Shown here piece after piece: positions 35,601-47,600 of a stretch of 64,000 nucleotides of DNA; position 1 is the first letter of the stretch, and every line of letters starts with the position of its first letter. The DNA comes from Lasioglossum baleicum (Eukaryota > Arthropoda > Insecta > Hymenoptera > Halictidae). The notes beneath the pieces were generated by a model, which saw only the letters and a program-made list of their open reading frames with translations, had not been told where the DNA came from and made no database searches. Location: positions 4,711,045-4,775,044 of the forward strand of contig NC_134936.1 of the NCBI RefSeq assembly GCF_051020765.1, given 5' to 3'. Both the position numbers and the translations under genes were made by a program.

Positions 35601-38600
35601 CACCGCACCCCGCTAGCACCATTCCTGCGACGAGACGTCGCCCCCCCCCGCACCGACCCTCACTGCCACCGTTCCTGTGACGAGACGTCACCCCTTCGCA
35701 CCGAACCCCCGTTCAAGCACCGTTCCTGTGACGAGACGTCACCCCTCGCACCGAACCCCCGTTCAAACACCGTTCCTGTGACGAGACGTCACCCCCTTGC
35801 ATCGAACCCTCATTCAAACACCGTTCCCGTGACGAGACGTCACCCCCTTGCATCGAACCCTCGTTCAAACACCGTTCCCGTGACGAGACGTCACCCCGCG
35901 CACCAAACCCCCGTGCAAACACCGTTCCTGTGGCGAGACGTCACCCTCTGGCACCGAACCCGGTCGAGCACTGCTCCCGTGACGAGACGTCGCCCCGTAC
36001 CGACATACACTGTCGCCCGTACCGTGACGAGACGTCACTTCCTGCACCAAACCCCATTAGGGCCGGTCCTGTGGCGAGACGTCACCGAACCACCACGGAT
36101 ACCGCTCCCGTGACGAGACGCCACCTCCTACGCTGAAACCCTTTAACACTGGTCCTCCGGCACGAAGTCGACCCCACCGTCCGCCTCTCCACGGCGATCC
36201 TGCGATCACCACCCGTTCTCACCGTAATGACGAGGTGGCGAGCTTAGCTTTATCACGGAAACATCGTCTTGTTTATTTCATACCTTTCCACCACGTCTTC
36301 CCGCTCCGGCCGCACTACGCGAACCCCGGCACGGCGAGCTATTCCCGCACTAAGGAAACCCCGGGTAGAACGAACCGATAACACGCGAGAAAGCGGCCCC
36401 GTTACATGTTAATATATTTAGTGTTTTTCCATCAATTAATGTTAACATTAAGGTAAATTTAATTCTTAACATTGTATTGTTATATACTAAATTAAAATAC
36501 GATATATTATTAATTTGCTGGTTTATATCTTCAGTTTCTTTCAAGACCACTTCCGCAGTTTCTTTGACAAACTGAATTTTTATAGGCCTGCAAAATCTAA
36601 CGGAATTAGGAGTTTCATTATTCCATAATATTGTTTTATTTCTTGCTATGAGTCTCAAAGGTATTAGCGTACTGACAAAGAGGGAAGAATCGGCCCCCGC
36701 CAAAGCTTGTGATTGTTCAAATTTTTGTTTATACATTGATTGGCCACTACTGCCATCAAATCCATAACTAAATAACATTTCACATTCCAGTACATTATTA
36801 TTATTTTGTAGAATGGTATTGTCAATCACTTTTGTTTGCAGTGACACTATTCTTTTTGTTGTATGTTGTAAAAGATTCTCTAATTGTACGTATGCAATTA
36901 TGTCAGTAACTTCGATCCCAAAAGGTACGCATTTTTTCTTTGCTTCAATGAGAGCATCGTATGTCGGATATATGTCAGAATTGCTGAGTCTATTCTGTAT
37001 CCTTATATTCGCGTACACTCTTTTCGATAGATTATTATCGTAAAAAAAGGCTAATGCTTCATCTACAGTTATAGGAATTAATTCCTTTTTATCGTCCGAA
37101 ATTGATTGTCTTATTTTCTTCGCCAGTTGGGGACTTTTGGTCAAATTGTCTAAAACAGTGGCCACATCTATGTTACCCCTTTTCCGTGCAGTCATGCTCG
37201 TTGCTTGTACTATTAAATTTAAGTCCTGATCCGTTTCGTTCGAAAGCATGGATGCTTCTCGTTTTTTTGATCTTGTTGATTTATTTTCGTATGGAAGACG
37301 AGGACGTCCTACAGATGTTGAAGCTTCAGGACAGGGATTTTCATTTATACATTTGTCAACCATAAAATGTTCTTGCAACCAGTTATGATGCTTTGTTTTA
37401 AAGTTTTTTAATACACGATGAGAACTTTTCCATTTTATAGCTACATTATTACAAAAGTGACGAATTCTCTCCTCAGTTGATTTTTTGTATGCTTCATTAA
37501 CATTGTGTTCTAACATTGTGTTAAATATAAAAGCAGACACAGCAATTGCTTTCCTGTTCGGATGGTCTATACTGTGCCATATATTAAAAAGGTCTTCATT
37601 TTTAAAGCAATACTTATCTACAAATATCGAAATAAAGATAATAATAGAAACAACAAATAAAAAGTAAAAATAATTAATCTTCCGTGAACAGAAAAATCTA
37701 GTGGCGATCAAATGAACAAATTAAACTTACTTGGAAATCTTTCCGACATTATTATACAGAATTATTTGAAACAATAGTACACTTTACACTGTATGAAAAA
37801 CTAGACTAAATAACTGAACTATGAATTATATATGTATAGACTATGTATAATGTATAATATAACTGTAATTATATAACTGAGATTAAAATACACAAAAAAT
37901 TTAATAAATTCGTCCGCTAGGACAGATGTTTCTCTGTTCACTTCGAATACTGCACTAAAAACAATTGTGAACAATAGAAGCATCCTCAGACCAAACCGAT
38001 TTCTATTGTTTATAAAACAAAACACTAAAGCGAACAAGACTGGCGTAGAAAAAACATATACATACATTGTACTTCCCGGCTGCTATGCAAGATTCAAGTG
38101 GAACTGCGTATCCAGGCGTGGAATAACCGCGGGCCCGTATTTGTTAAAATCCATTTATACTTCAAGATTGCGGGAGATTGCAGTTAAAATTTACACGACC
38201 TTCTTAGTAAATGTTCAAGCTTTCATATAAAACAAGTCCGATGCTTAGCGGTCTTAAACGTTTTTGTATAATTCTTTTCAAAGTTTGAATTGCTATTAAT
38301 TTACGCTATTCGTGTATGGACTAAACAATGCTTAAAAATGGATTAAATATTTGAAATGCGCTTACTAACATATATAAAATCACCATTAAAATCTATTTTC
38401 TGATATTCGATGATTGAAATCTAAAACGTTTTATTTTACTTTGAATTTTCTGACTTTGTCTTTAGAACGCTGTATCTCATCACAGAATCATCTAAAATGA
38501 ATAATATTTTGGATTTGGGAGGTTTGAAGGGTTGTTACTATATAAGAAAAAAAAATGTTCAATATATAAAAGTTGAAAAATTGAATTTTGGCCACGAAAA

Positions 38601-41600
38601 CAGGGTCTCCAGACCACTGTGCGACCGCTGTGAAAAGAGGTTTTCAGTCATGGAATATAACGCACATGTCGCATTTCAAAATCGATTTTCTCGATAATGG
38701 GTTCGCGTTGGCGGCTACCAATTGCATAGTTCATGAGCGCGTAAGCTATGTCCACACAAAAACTCGTTGCGATCCGGCGTTCTCGATACGCGAGGTCTCC
38801 TTGTTAGACTTGACGGCGCGTGAACGCTGAGGCACTCCGTCAGATTCCTTCCCGATCGTAGACTCGACGGCGCGACGTCGACGCAGCGATATGCCAACGA
38901 TCCTATCTTACTCGCCGAATGCTCCGGAATCCGTCGTGCACCAAGTCCGGGAAAACTGAACACGCCGCGTTTCGGCATACCCGAGAGCCGCATTTCACCG
39001 CGCACTGATAAGTCACTCCGCACTCGCGAATCGCGTTGCACTGTACCGTCCGATCTTGCACCCGCGACCGCGTATTGTGGAGCCTGTGAAAGCGAGTCTA
39101 CGAAAATACATACAATTACACTGTCCAACACCAAATTTGATTTCAATATACTGTTGGGTCCTTCTTATAGAGTTTTTTGCGCTGATTCTGAATCTGGTTT
39201 TAATTTTTTCCCTATACGTCCAGTTTTTGAAAATCATGGCTTTGAAAAAAAAACATATTTTTCAACTTTAAACAAATATTGCGATGTTATTATAAAAGAT
39301 ATTGAATTGTTGTTTACAGCAAAAGATTCTGTAGACTTTCCCGAATACAGTGATATCCAATATTAATACATTATGATTGTTTAAACATGTTTAAACAATG
39401 ATTAAAGACGGAGATGCACCACTTTTGCACCAATTTTTGCGGATATTTTCGAATTTATCTCAAAAAATAAGGGTCCAGCGAAAAATTGAACTATACCACG
39501 CGAAAGAGCAGACTTTTATCTTGAGAAACCCCCCTGTGAAGTTTGCATGGTCGACGTTTTTACCGAACCAGAAAGCAAAATATCTTCGCCCGACATGCGT
39601 TGACGCCAGTGGTGCTCTTCCACTAGCGCGGTCGTTCGTCGGGATACGGCGCGGCGCGCTGCGGTGAAACGGCGCGTGGCTATAAGCGCGCAATTATGTC
39701 AGCTTACTTAAATGTAATATTTTATTAAATGTTATATTATTGTTATTTATTATATATTAGTATATTTATTCTGTATAAATTATTTTATGTATTTTTTAAT
39801 GTTAGTCTCTCGTTTATAGTATATTTAATACAAAAAATACCTTCTGTAACAAAAAAATAATTTATTCACACACTACACTATTACACTATTTACAATGCTA
39901 ATATATATGTGTACACTATTCAGATATAATACACTATATCGATTTAATATGGAGCAAACTATTTTAATTATGTATTTAAGTCAATAAAAATAGTCCCGTT
40001 TATATTGTGTTTGGACTTATTTTACTCGGAAGAATCTCGAGTGTTCATTGGCACTATAATTACAATACATAGATAAGACGACAATTACTGAAAATAAAAT
40101 TTTTCAGTCACCGCATTGCAGACTTTCCTTACATTGTATGTATTCCGTTGTCCGTAGACCGTCATTTATTTCAAAATATCGTGTTGGTTCTTAAGAAAAC
40201 TGATGCCAGAGTTCAGTTTCGGCTTTGTGTTTGTTGAAATCAGTCGTGTCAAGCATTTCAAATCTGCATTGCTACGTATAAAACTTCATAAAAAACATTT
40301 ATAGTTATTTATAGTATTTTAGTTGTTGTGTATATAATATATGTATTTTAGTAGTGTATTATATCTGAATAGTGTACACATATATATTAGCATTGTAAAT
40401 AGTGTAATAGTGTAGTGTGTGAATAAATTATTATTTTGTTACAAAAGGTATTTTTTGTATTAAATATACTATAAACGAGAGACTAACATTAAAAAATACA
40501 TAAAATAATTTATACAGAATAAATATACTAATATATAATAAATAACAATAATATAACATTTAATAAAATATTACATTTAATAAAATATTACATTTAAGTA
40601 AGCTGACATAATTGCGCGCTTATAGCCACGCGCCGTTTCACCGCAGCGCGCCGCGCCGTATCCCGACGAACGACCGCGCTAGTGGAAGAGCACCACTGGC
40701 GTCAACGCATGTCGGGCGAAGATATTTTGCTTTCTGGTTCGGTAAAAACGTCGACCATGCAAACTTCACAGGGGGGTTTCTCAAGATAAAAGTCTGCTCT
40801 TTCGCGTGGTATAGTTCAATTTTTCGCTGGACCCTTATTTTTTGAGATAAATTCGAAAATATCCGCAAAAATTGGTGCAAAAGTGGTGCATCTCCGTCTT
40901 TAATCATTGTTTAAACATGTTTAAACAATCATAATGTATTAATATTGGATATCACTGTATTCGGGAAAGTCTACAGAATCTTTTGCTGTAAACAACAATT
41001 CAATATCTTTTATAATAACATCGCAATATTTGTTTAAAGTTGAAAAATATGTTTTTTTTTCAAAGCCATGATTTTCAAAAACTGGACGTATAGGGAAAAA
41101 ATTAAAACCAGATTCAGAATCAGCGCAAAAAACTCTATAAGAAGGACCCAACAGTATATTGAAATCACAAAAAAAGTTGAAATTTGTTGGACAGTGTTAT
41201 CGTTATTTCCACCCGCGTACCCCGTTCCCCCGCACCGACGAATCTCCTCGCCGGCAAACGGACCCCGGCACACAGTGGTCCGACTCGAGACATTCAGTGA
41301 CATATTGCCAAAAATCAACTTTCTCTTATTAATATCTGATCGACATGTATCTCTTCTTAAATGTTCATAGATTTCGAAAATGAAGAAAATAAATCAAATA
41401 TAATTCAGATTTGAATTATACAAACACTTAAAGTTGGACATTTTAAAATTGGAATCTTTTACGCGGAAGAACTGTTCTGTTTCTTCGTGGTGTCCTGAGG
41501 AGCTCAGTTGATATTTGGCTTTGATTTTTTTTTCGTTTTGAATAGCATTCTTTTGAGATAAGAAATCGTGCACGCCATTAATAATTATTGTATATAATGT

Positions 41601-44600
41601 CTTTTAAACATAATGTTGAATGAAATAAAGAAAAATCTCAAAATGCTTTATAGTTGACAAGGTGTATCTTTTTTTTCTCTGGGGTACGCTCATTGTAACA
41701 AAATAGAATATTTTCAGTAGATCTTCCCCTATAAGATCATATAAAGATCATTTCCCATGCTATCCCAGTGTTAAAGTTATTATAGTTTAATCCATCCGCG
41801 GCATATCATCTTATGCGTATACGTTCGGATCCAGCGCCGAAACTCCGCAACGAACTAAGACATTTGAAAGATTTGTTTAGATTCTTTTGATTTAAAAAAT
41901 TAATTATTAAATAGCTTTAAAAGATATGCAGTTAAATAAAATTCATATTTGTTATTGTTGTTTTTGTTACAAATATTATTTTTCTTATATTTCATGTTAT
42001 TCGTTGTATGCTATTATTGTTATATTATAAAACCGTTATTGTTATCACATTTTTATCACAAAAGATCTACAAAAAAAATGTTACTAAATTATTATACAGG
42101 GTGTCCCAAAACTCGTGAAAATCCCGAAAGAAGGTGGTTCCTGAGACCATTCTAAGAGACATTTTCCTTTGTACCAATGTCAACTGCAGCTTTGTTTGGG
42201 AGTTATTAACGAAAAACACGGACCAATCAGAGCGCGCCCTGGCCCGGCGCGCCACGCCGCGCCGGCAAGCGAGTGTCGGTGGTACGCCGCGATATCGCAA
42301 CGAACAAGAGTTTCTCGATAATGTGAACCCTCTCCGATTTCGATGAGCTTTGGATACGTTGTCAAGACCATGATTCTGAACAACATTTCTCTTTAGACTT
42401 TTTAGCGATCGGCTTTAGTTTACGAGATTATCGCGAGAAACTTTACTTGTAAATCCATGGGATCGATGTACTACTAGCTCCTATCCGATTTCAATGAGCT
42501 TTGGATATCTGGTCAAGACCATTATTCTGAACAACATTTCTCTTTAGACTATTTGGCGATCGTCGTTAGTTTACGAGATAATCATAAAAAAAGAGAAGAA
42601 GCAGAAACTGATTGAATTAAAAACTCACGTATTCAGCCGTAAATCCATTTGCTGCTTCGAAATGTGTGTCACTGGGTCACTCGGTGACGAACTGCACAGA
42701 TGTCTTCAGGTATACGGCAGTACCGAAAGTCAAGGGACGTACGGCCAGGTCGACGAACTGCACAGCCGGTGGTAGAAGGCCTAAGGGATGCGCGGTCAAG
42801 TCGACGATCCAGAATTTCACTTTCACTTTCGAATCGATAAATAATTCGTATGTTTATTTCAAACAGATACCTTGAAATTTTTCCACACTCACAATCACTG
42901 TTCACATTTGTCAACACATAGTTATGCACTAATAATAATTGCCATATCCCTTGTACTGCTGCACAAATCACAACAATCAGGTAATGCAATCACTAGACTG
43001 CGGATTTCATGCGTTTGTAGCAAACATGAGTAGGTGCATTTTAAGACAGTAGAGAGATTAAAATAATTTCAAAACACCAATGTATTATTTTCAAATTCTT
43101 AAAATGATCACAGTAAGAATCAAATATCTGTCTGGCTCCTTTCCCTTGTAATAGCGGCAGCCAACATTCATTTTGCATAAAGATTCGCAGTCTAGTGATT
43201 AGTTTAAATATCACTATCAAAAACACAGCTAATAGCAACCGTTAGCTTTGAATTGACAAGTCTTTGGAGATGTTCTCTCTACCGCGGCTCGAACGACACT
43301 GATTTTCCGCAAGATTTTTCTAAAGCATTTAGGAAGGGCATTTAGAGTGTCGAAATTCGAAATGCACGTTGTAGCACGAGAACGACGGGACGGTTGGACG
43401 AAAAACAGGATACGAGAAGGACCGCTTTAAGACTTATGGCAATCACATGTTTAGTTTTTCCTGTAGATTGGTACGCAGAGTCGATGGGTAACCGTTCGAA
43501 AACGTCGTCTGTCCTTCTTTTAGAAAGTTTCTTAAGGAAGGTATAGGACAATAGGGATGCTCTACGCTGACCTGACATTTTTACCCCTTGCTGGGTAAAA
43601 GGACGGATGACGTTTTCGAACAGTTACCCATCGACTCTGCGTACCAACCTGCAGGAAAAACTAAACATGTGTTTGCCACAAAGCTTACAGCGGTCCTTCT
43701 CGCATTCTGTTTTTCGTCTAACCGTCCCGTCGTTCTCGTGCTACAGCGTGCACATTTCGAATTTCGACACCCTAAATGCCCTTCCTAAATTCTTTAGAAA
43801 AATCTTGCGGAAAATCAGTGTCGTTCGAGCCGCGGTAGAGAGAACATCTCCAAAGACTTGTCAATTCAAAGCTAACGGTTGCTATTAGCTGTGTTTTTGA
43901 TAGTAATATTTAAACTAATCACTAGACTACGGATCTTTATGCAAAATGAATGTTGGCTGCCGCTATTACAAGGGACAGGAGCCAGACAGATATTTGATTC
44001 TCACTGTGATCATTTTATGAAGTTGAAAATAATACTATGGTGTTTTGAAATTATTTTAATCTCTCTACTGTCTTAAAATGCACCTACTCATGTTTGCTAC
44101 AAATGCATGAAATCCGCGGTCTAGTGATTGCATTACCTGATTGTTGTGTTTTGTGCAGCAGTACACGGGATATGGCAATTATTATTAGTGCATAACTATG
44201 TGTTGACAAATGTGAACAGTGATTGTGAGTGTGGAAAAATTTCAAGGCATCTGTGTGAAATAAACATACGAATTATTTATCGATTCGAAAGTGAAAGTGA
44301 AATTCTGGATCGTCGACTTGACCGCGCATCCCTTAGGCCTTCTACCACCGGCTGTGCAGTTCGTCGACCTGGCCGTACGTCCCTTGACTTTCGGTACTGC
44401 CGTATACCTGAAGACATCTGTGCAGTTCGTCACCGAGTGACCCAGTGACACACATTTCGAAGCAGCAAATGGATTTACGGCTGAATACGTGAGTTTTTAA
44501 TTCAATCAGTTTCTGCTTCTTCTCTTTTTTTATGATTATCTCGTAAACTAAAGCCGATCGCCAAAAAGTCTAAAGAGAAATGTTGTTCAGAATCATGGTC

Positions 44601-47600
44601 TTGACAACGTATCCAAAGCTCATCGAAATCAGAGAGGAGATAGTTCAGATAGTACATCGATCGATTTACAATTACAAGTTACTAATCTCGTAAACTAAAG
44701 CCGATCGCCAAAAAGTCTAAAGAGAAATGTTGTTCAGAATCATGGTCTTGACAACATATCCAAAGCTCATCGAAATCGGAGAGGGTTCAATTATCGAGAA
44801 ACTCTTGTTCGTTGCGATGTCACGGCGTACCACCGACACTCGCTTGCCGGCGCGGCGTGGCGCGCCGGGCCAGGGCGCGCTCTAATTGGTCCGTGTTTTT
44901 CGTTAATAACTCCTAAACAAAGCCGCAGTTGACATTGGTGCAAAGGAAAATGTCTCTTAGAATGGTCTAAGGAACCACCCCCTTTCGGGATTTTCACGAG
45001 TTTTGGGACACTATACAATATACTACAAATATTATAAATTATTATAAAAAATATCTTTCGACACAGTTATGAGGTGTTTTTACATTTTTGGTACTTTTTG
45101 TATGCGTTGATGAAACAAAGATTCCACAAATTTACATTTTACCCATTCCATGAAACATTACACGTGTAAAACATAAATCTAGAATACACACTTAGAAAGA
45201 AAAAATGGTTTGGAAGATTGTGTGTAAACAACTCTTTTTTTAGTAAAAAATATCAATGAAAATTAATTAAAAATTATTGTTTAACAAATGAAAAAAATAT
45301 TAATTTGTTTAAATTTCATCCCGATATCTCTTAGGGTTCGAAAGTTATAACAAAAAGTCACTAAATTTCTCGATTTGGACCATTGTGCGGCACGGCGAGC
45401 TACGAGGAAACAAGGAGACACCGCCGAGACCAACGAACGGGACCCGTTACACAGTTTACGTTTCTAATGTATGACACTCGCAGAAATATGGAACTTTTGA
45501 ATTCATTGAAATACTTACATCGATCCATCACCGGTACGACTTGCCCGTTTCTGTATAACCGCAGAAGGAACGGTTTTCATGTCGTACGCCCAGCCTATTT
45601 TGCCGAAGAAATCGATGAAAGCCGTGGTGATGTTCATCCTGTAGTTTCCCAACTCGTCTGCTTTATAGTCCCACGGAAACACATGGTGGTAATTGTGCCA
45701 GCCCTCGCCGAAAGCGATTATGGCGACGAAGATATTCTCGGCTGGCCCGATTGACCTGCGAAAACGAAATGAAAGAAAGCACGTCGAATTACACATTTTT
45801 GAACAACAATGACCAATTCAAATGAAATTGTCACTTGTATGGTGCCGATTAACAGTAAACCTACCACTGCTGGTCAAATCACTTTTAGTGTTCGGTAGGT
45901 TTAGTGTTAAGGGGTCTATTCACAATCAAGCATGTTGCGCAACAATTATTGTGCAGCATGATGTTACGCAAATCGAAATTGTATTCACGTTGACACATAA
46001 TTTGAGCAATCGTTCAGTTTTTCACTCCGTAGTAATGAGACTCGTCTGACAATATTTGTGCAACATTGCCATTCACAGTACAACACAGTACAAACGCAAC
46101 CCGTTTGTTGTGTACAAAATATCAGGAAATTCTGATTTTGCACAACAGGTTGCCCAATCTGTCAATCACTATCATTAACGATGAATCATGTTGCGCAATA
46201 GGCATTGTTGGGCATAATACTTGATCGTGAATAGGCCCCTTGAAACGTATACGAAACGTCCACCTTCGCAATTGTCGCAAAGGTCTCTACGGTAATTGTT
46301 ACAATATTATCGCCGCCATTAGGGGATTCTCTTTGAAACCAATCAAGCGGTAAATAATATTTTTGAAAATCGTGACGATTAATAAAAAGATTATTTATAC
46401 ATTAGCTGATAAACTAATCCTTCGAACGTCTCAAAAAAACTCAAGCTGTTGTGTGGAATTTTGAAAAAATTTCTCATTTTGAAAGGTGTACGAATACTTT
46501 ATACACATTATAGTTGCATAAAAAGTAATGGTTTGAATTAATGGATTTGAAGTTGCAAAATGTGAAAGAATACCTTATGCCTATACCCATTGTTATACTT
46601 AAGAATACTAATGCCACATTATTAAGTACTAATGTAAAGTACACTAACAAATTTTTAATTTTGTTTCTGTTGATGTAGAATTTTGTGCTGATGTAAAAAC
46701 AAACTTTAACAAAAATCTTCTTTGGTGTAAACAATTTAGCGGCAAGTTTCTTTTACAAATGTCCAGCGATCCATACATTTTATACACTCTGCAGTACTAC
46801 TGTATTCGGAAATCTGTTGGGTCACACTCTAAGAATATCACGTGCAATTTATTGTTTTCACGTGACATGATAGTAATGTGTTTCTAATGTGTGATTACGA
46901 AAGAAAGTATACTCACATGTCGTAGGGCCTCATTCCCCACATATGAGCGGCGGAGTTCACGAAGCTGATTTGGTGCACGGACACAGTACATCTCGCGACG
47001 GTTGCATACCAGGAATATAATGGTCTCTCGCCGAAGAAGTAGCAAGGTACCCACATCGGGATGATAAAGGTGATCAGCAGCATCAATATAATGTACAACC
47101 TGTGGGAATTAGAGGAGAAGGGTACTAGACGTGTCAACCGAATCAATTACCGTTCGGGATCTGGAACCGAATCAACGCCTCGTGCGGTAAATCACTAGGG
47201 GTGGTCGGTTATTGAAATCGAGTCGAGTAATTAATAGTCAAATAGGATCGAGAACCCGAAAATCTATGACATTCGAGTCTCTAAACCAGGCATGCACAAC
47301 TGGACGGTTTGGGAGCGGGAGTTCTCGACTCGGCTCATGAACCGGGTCGGAGCTGGCTGGCACACGTAGGGTGGGGAGAACTGAAACATTGTACGTGTTC
47401 CCCTTCCATACGTCCGAACTAGTAGTAGTAGTAGTGTTACTGCCGCCTCGCTTCCTTGGGGGGTATTATAAGGGGTATTATAGGGCTCGTATAAGGTCAA
47501 ACAACGTTTAGTTCCGAACCCATTCTTTCTAGTAAGATTCTAGTTATTTGCTAGATATTTGCTATTTACTAGAATCTTACTAGATTTTGGGTCGAAAAAA

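Larger units (their letters stand above)
32612..37617 (-). pseudogene. Transib transposase, interrupted and internally deleted
   Basis: Relative of the RAG1 recombinase core. An exon begins at 37617 after ATATTTGTAG; any earlier N-terminal exon was not identified. Family motifs: GFDGSSGQSMYKQKF (first catalytic Asp), LTLIDGKTLNILT (probable second Asp), SCPICKATPK (zinc pair) and YGFSPLHAWIRFFE. Breaks: LTR2 lies between NILT and QNKSS and leaves the frame intact once removed with one TSD copy; an A7 run at 34738-34744 is one base short of the frame; the TA hairpin follows DKPKQG. Sequence resumes with RKDSRKNNFHDILH, then a donor CATAG|GTAGGC and acceptor TTAACAG lead into RAMVTSDPLISS. Compared with my knowledge of the family, roughly 100 residues between these points, including the catalytic Glu region, are missing. 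The C-terminus runs into a TA microsatellite. Not functional. Confidence 0.85.
32252..38621 (-). mobile_element. Transib transposon (RAG1-related), TSD CGACC
   Basis: 34-bp inverted ends beginning CACAGTGGTCTGGA, with one mismatch between ends, flanked by the 5-bp direct repeat CGACC at 32247-32251 and 38622-38626. The CACAGTG start equals the heptamer of V(D)J recombination signals, as known for Transib. It contains a broken Transib transposase gene on the minus strand, and is itself split by LTR2 (34963-36406) and a TA-flanked hairpin (33087-34674). Confidence 0.93.
31235..38780. mobile_element. Hairpin A with tRNA-like arms, split by Transib
   Basis: Left arm about 31235-31600; right arm 32100-32251 continues at 38627-38780. 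Arms share CGGATCGCAACGA, GTCGGTGGCCGAGCG and AATTTTTTTCACTTTC. The loop is a GAAATTGAAGTT-type array. I could not define the outermost TSD. Confidence 0.7.
30699..41272 (+). mobile_element. Solo LTR, TGTAAC family (LTR3), TSD CAGT, split by nested TEs
   Basis: Starts TGTAACAGGCTTG after CAGT (30695-30698) and ends CCGGCACA before CAGT (41273-41276). There is a TATAAAAG near 31136. The remaining LTR pieces are roughly 30699-31230, 38790-39118 and 41197-41272. Hairpin A and the CACTG element lie between them. This is the outermost and therefore oldest layer of the nest in desaturase intron 5. Confidence 0.72.

Noticed and set aside
35529..36113. 194-codon open frame with TVPVTRRHPLAPN-type repeats
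   Set aside because: A translation of the GTGACGAGACGTCAC array in LTR2; other frames and the other strand are open too.
13195..36125. CRISPR-like regular repeats in LTR arrays
   Set aside because: Units diverge, spacers are also repeated, and the genome is eukaryotic; these are LTR tandem repeats.
37819..38067. Possible upstream Transib exon (FEVNRETSVLADEFIKFF)
   Set aside because: Protein-like and near an acceptor-like TTTTTAG, but I could not match it to the family or find a fitting donor.
45383..45754. 123-codon plus-strand frame
   Set aside because: Antisense of desaturase exon 5, which has the HNYHH box on the other strand.
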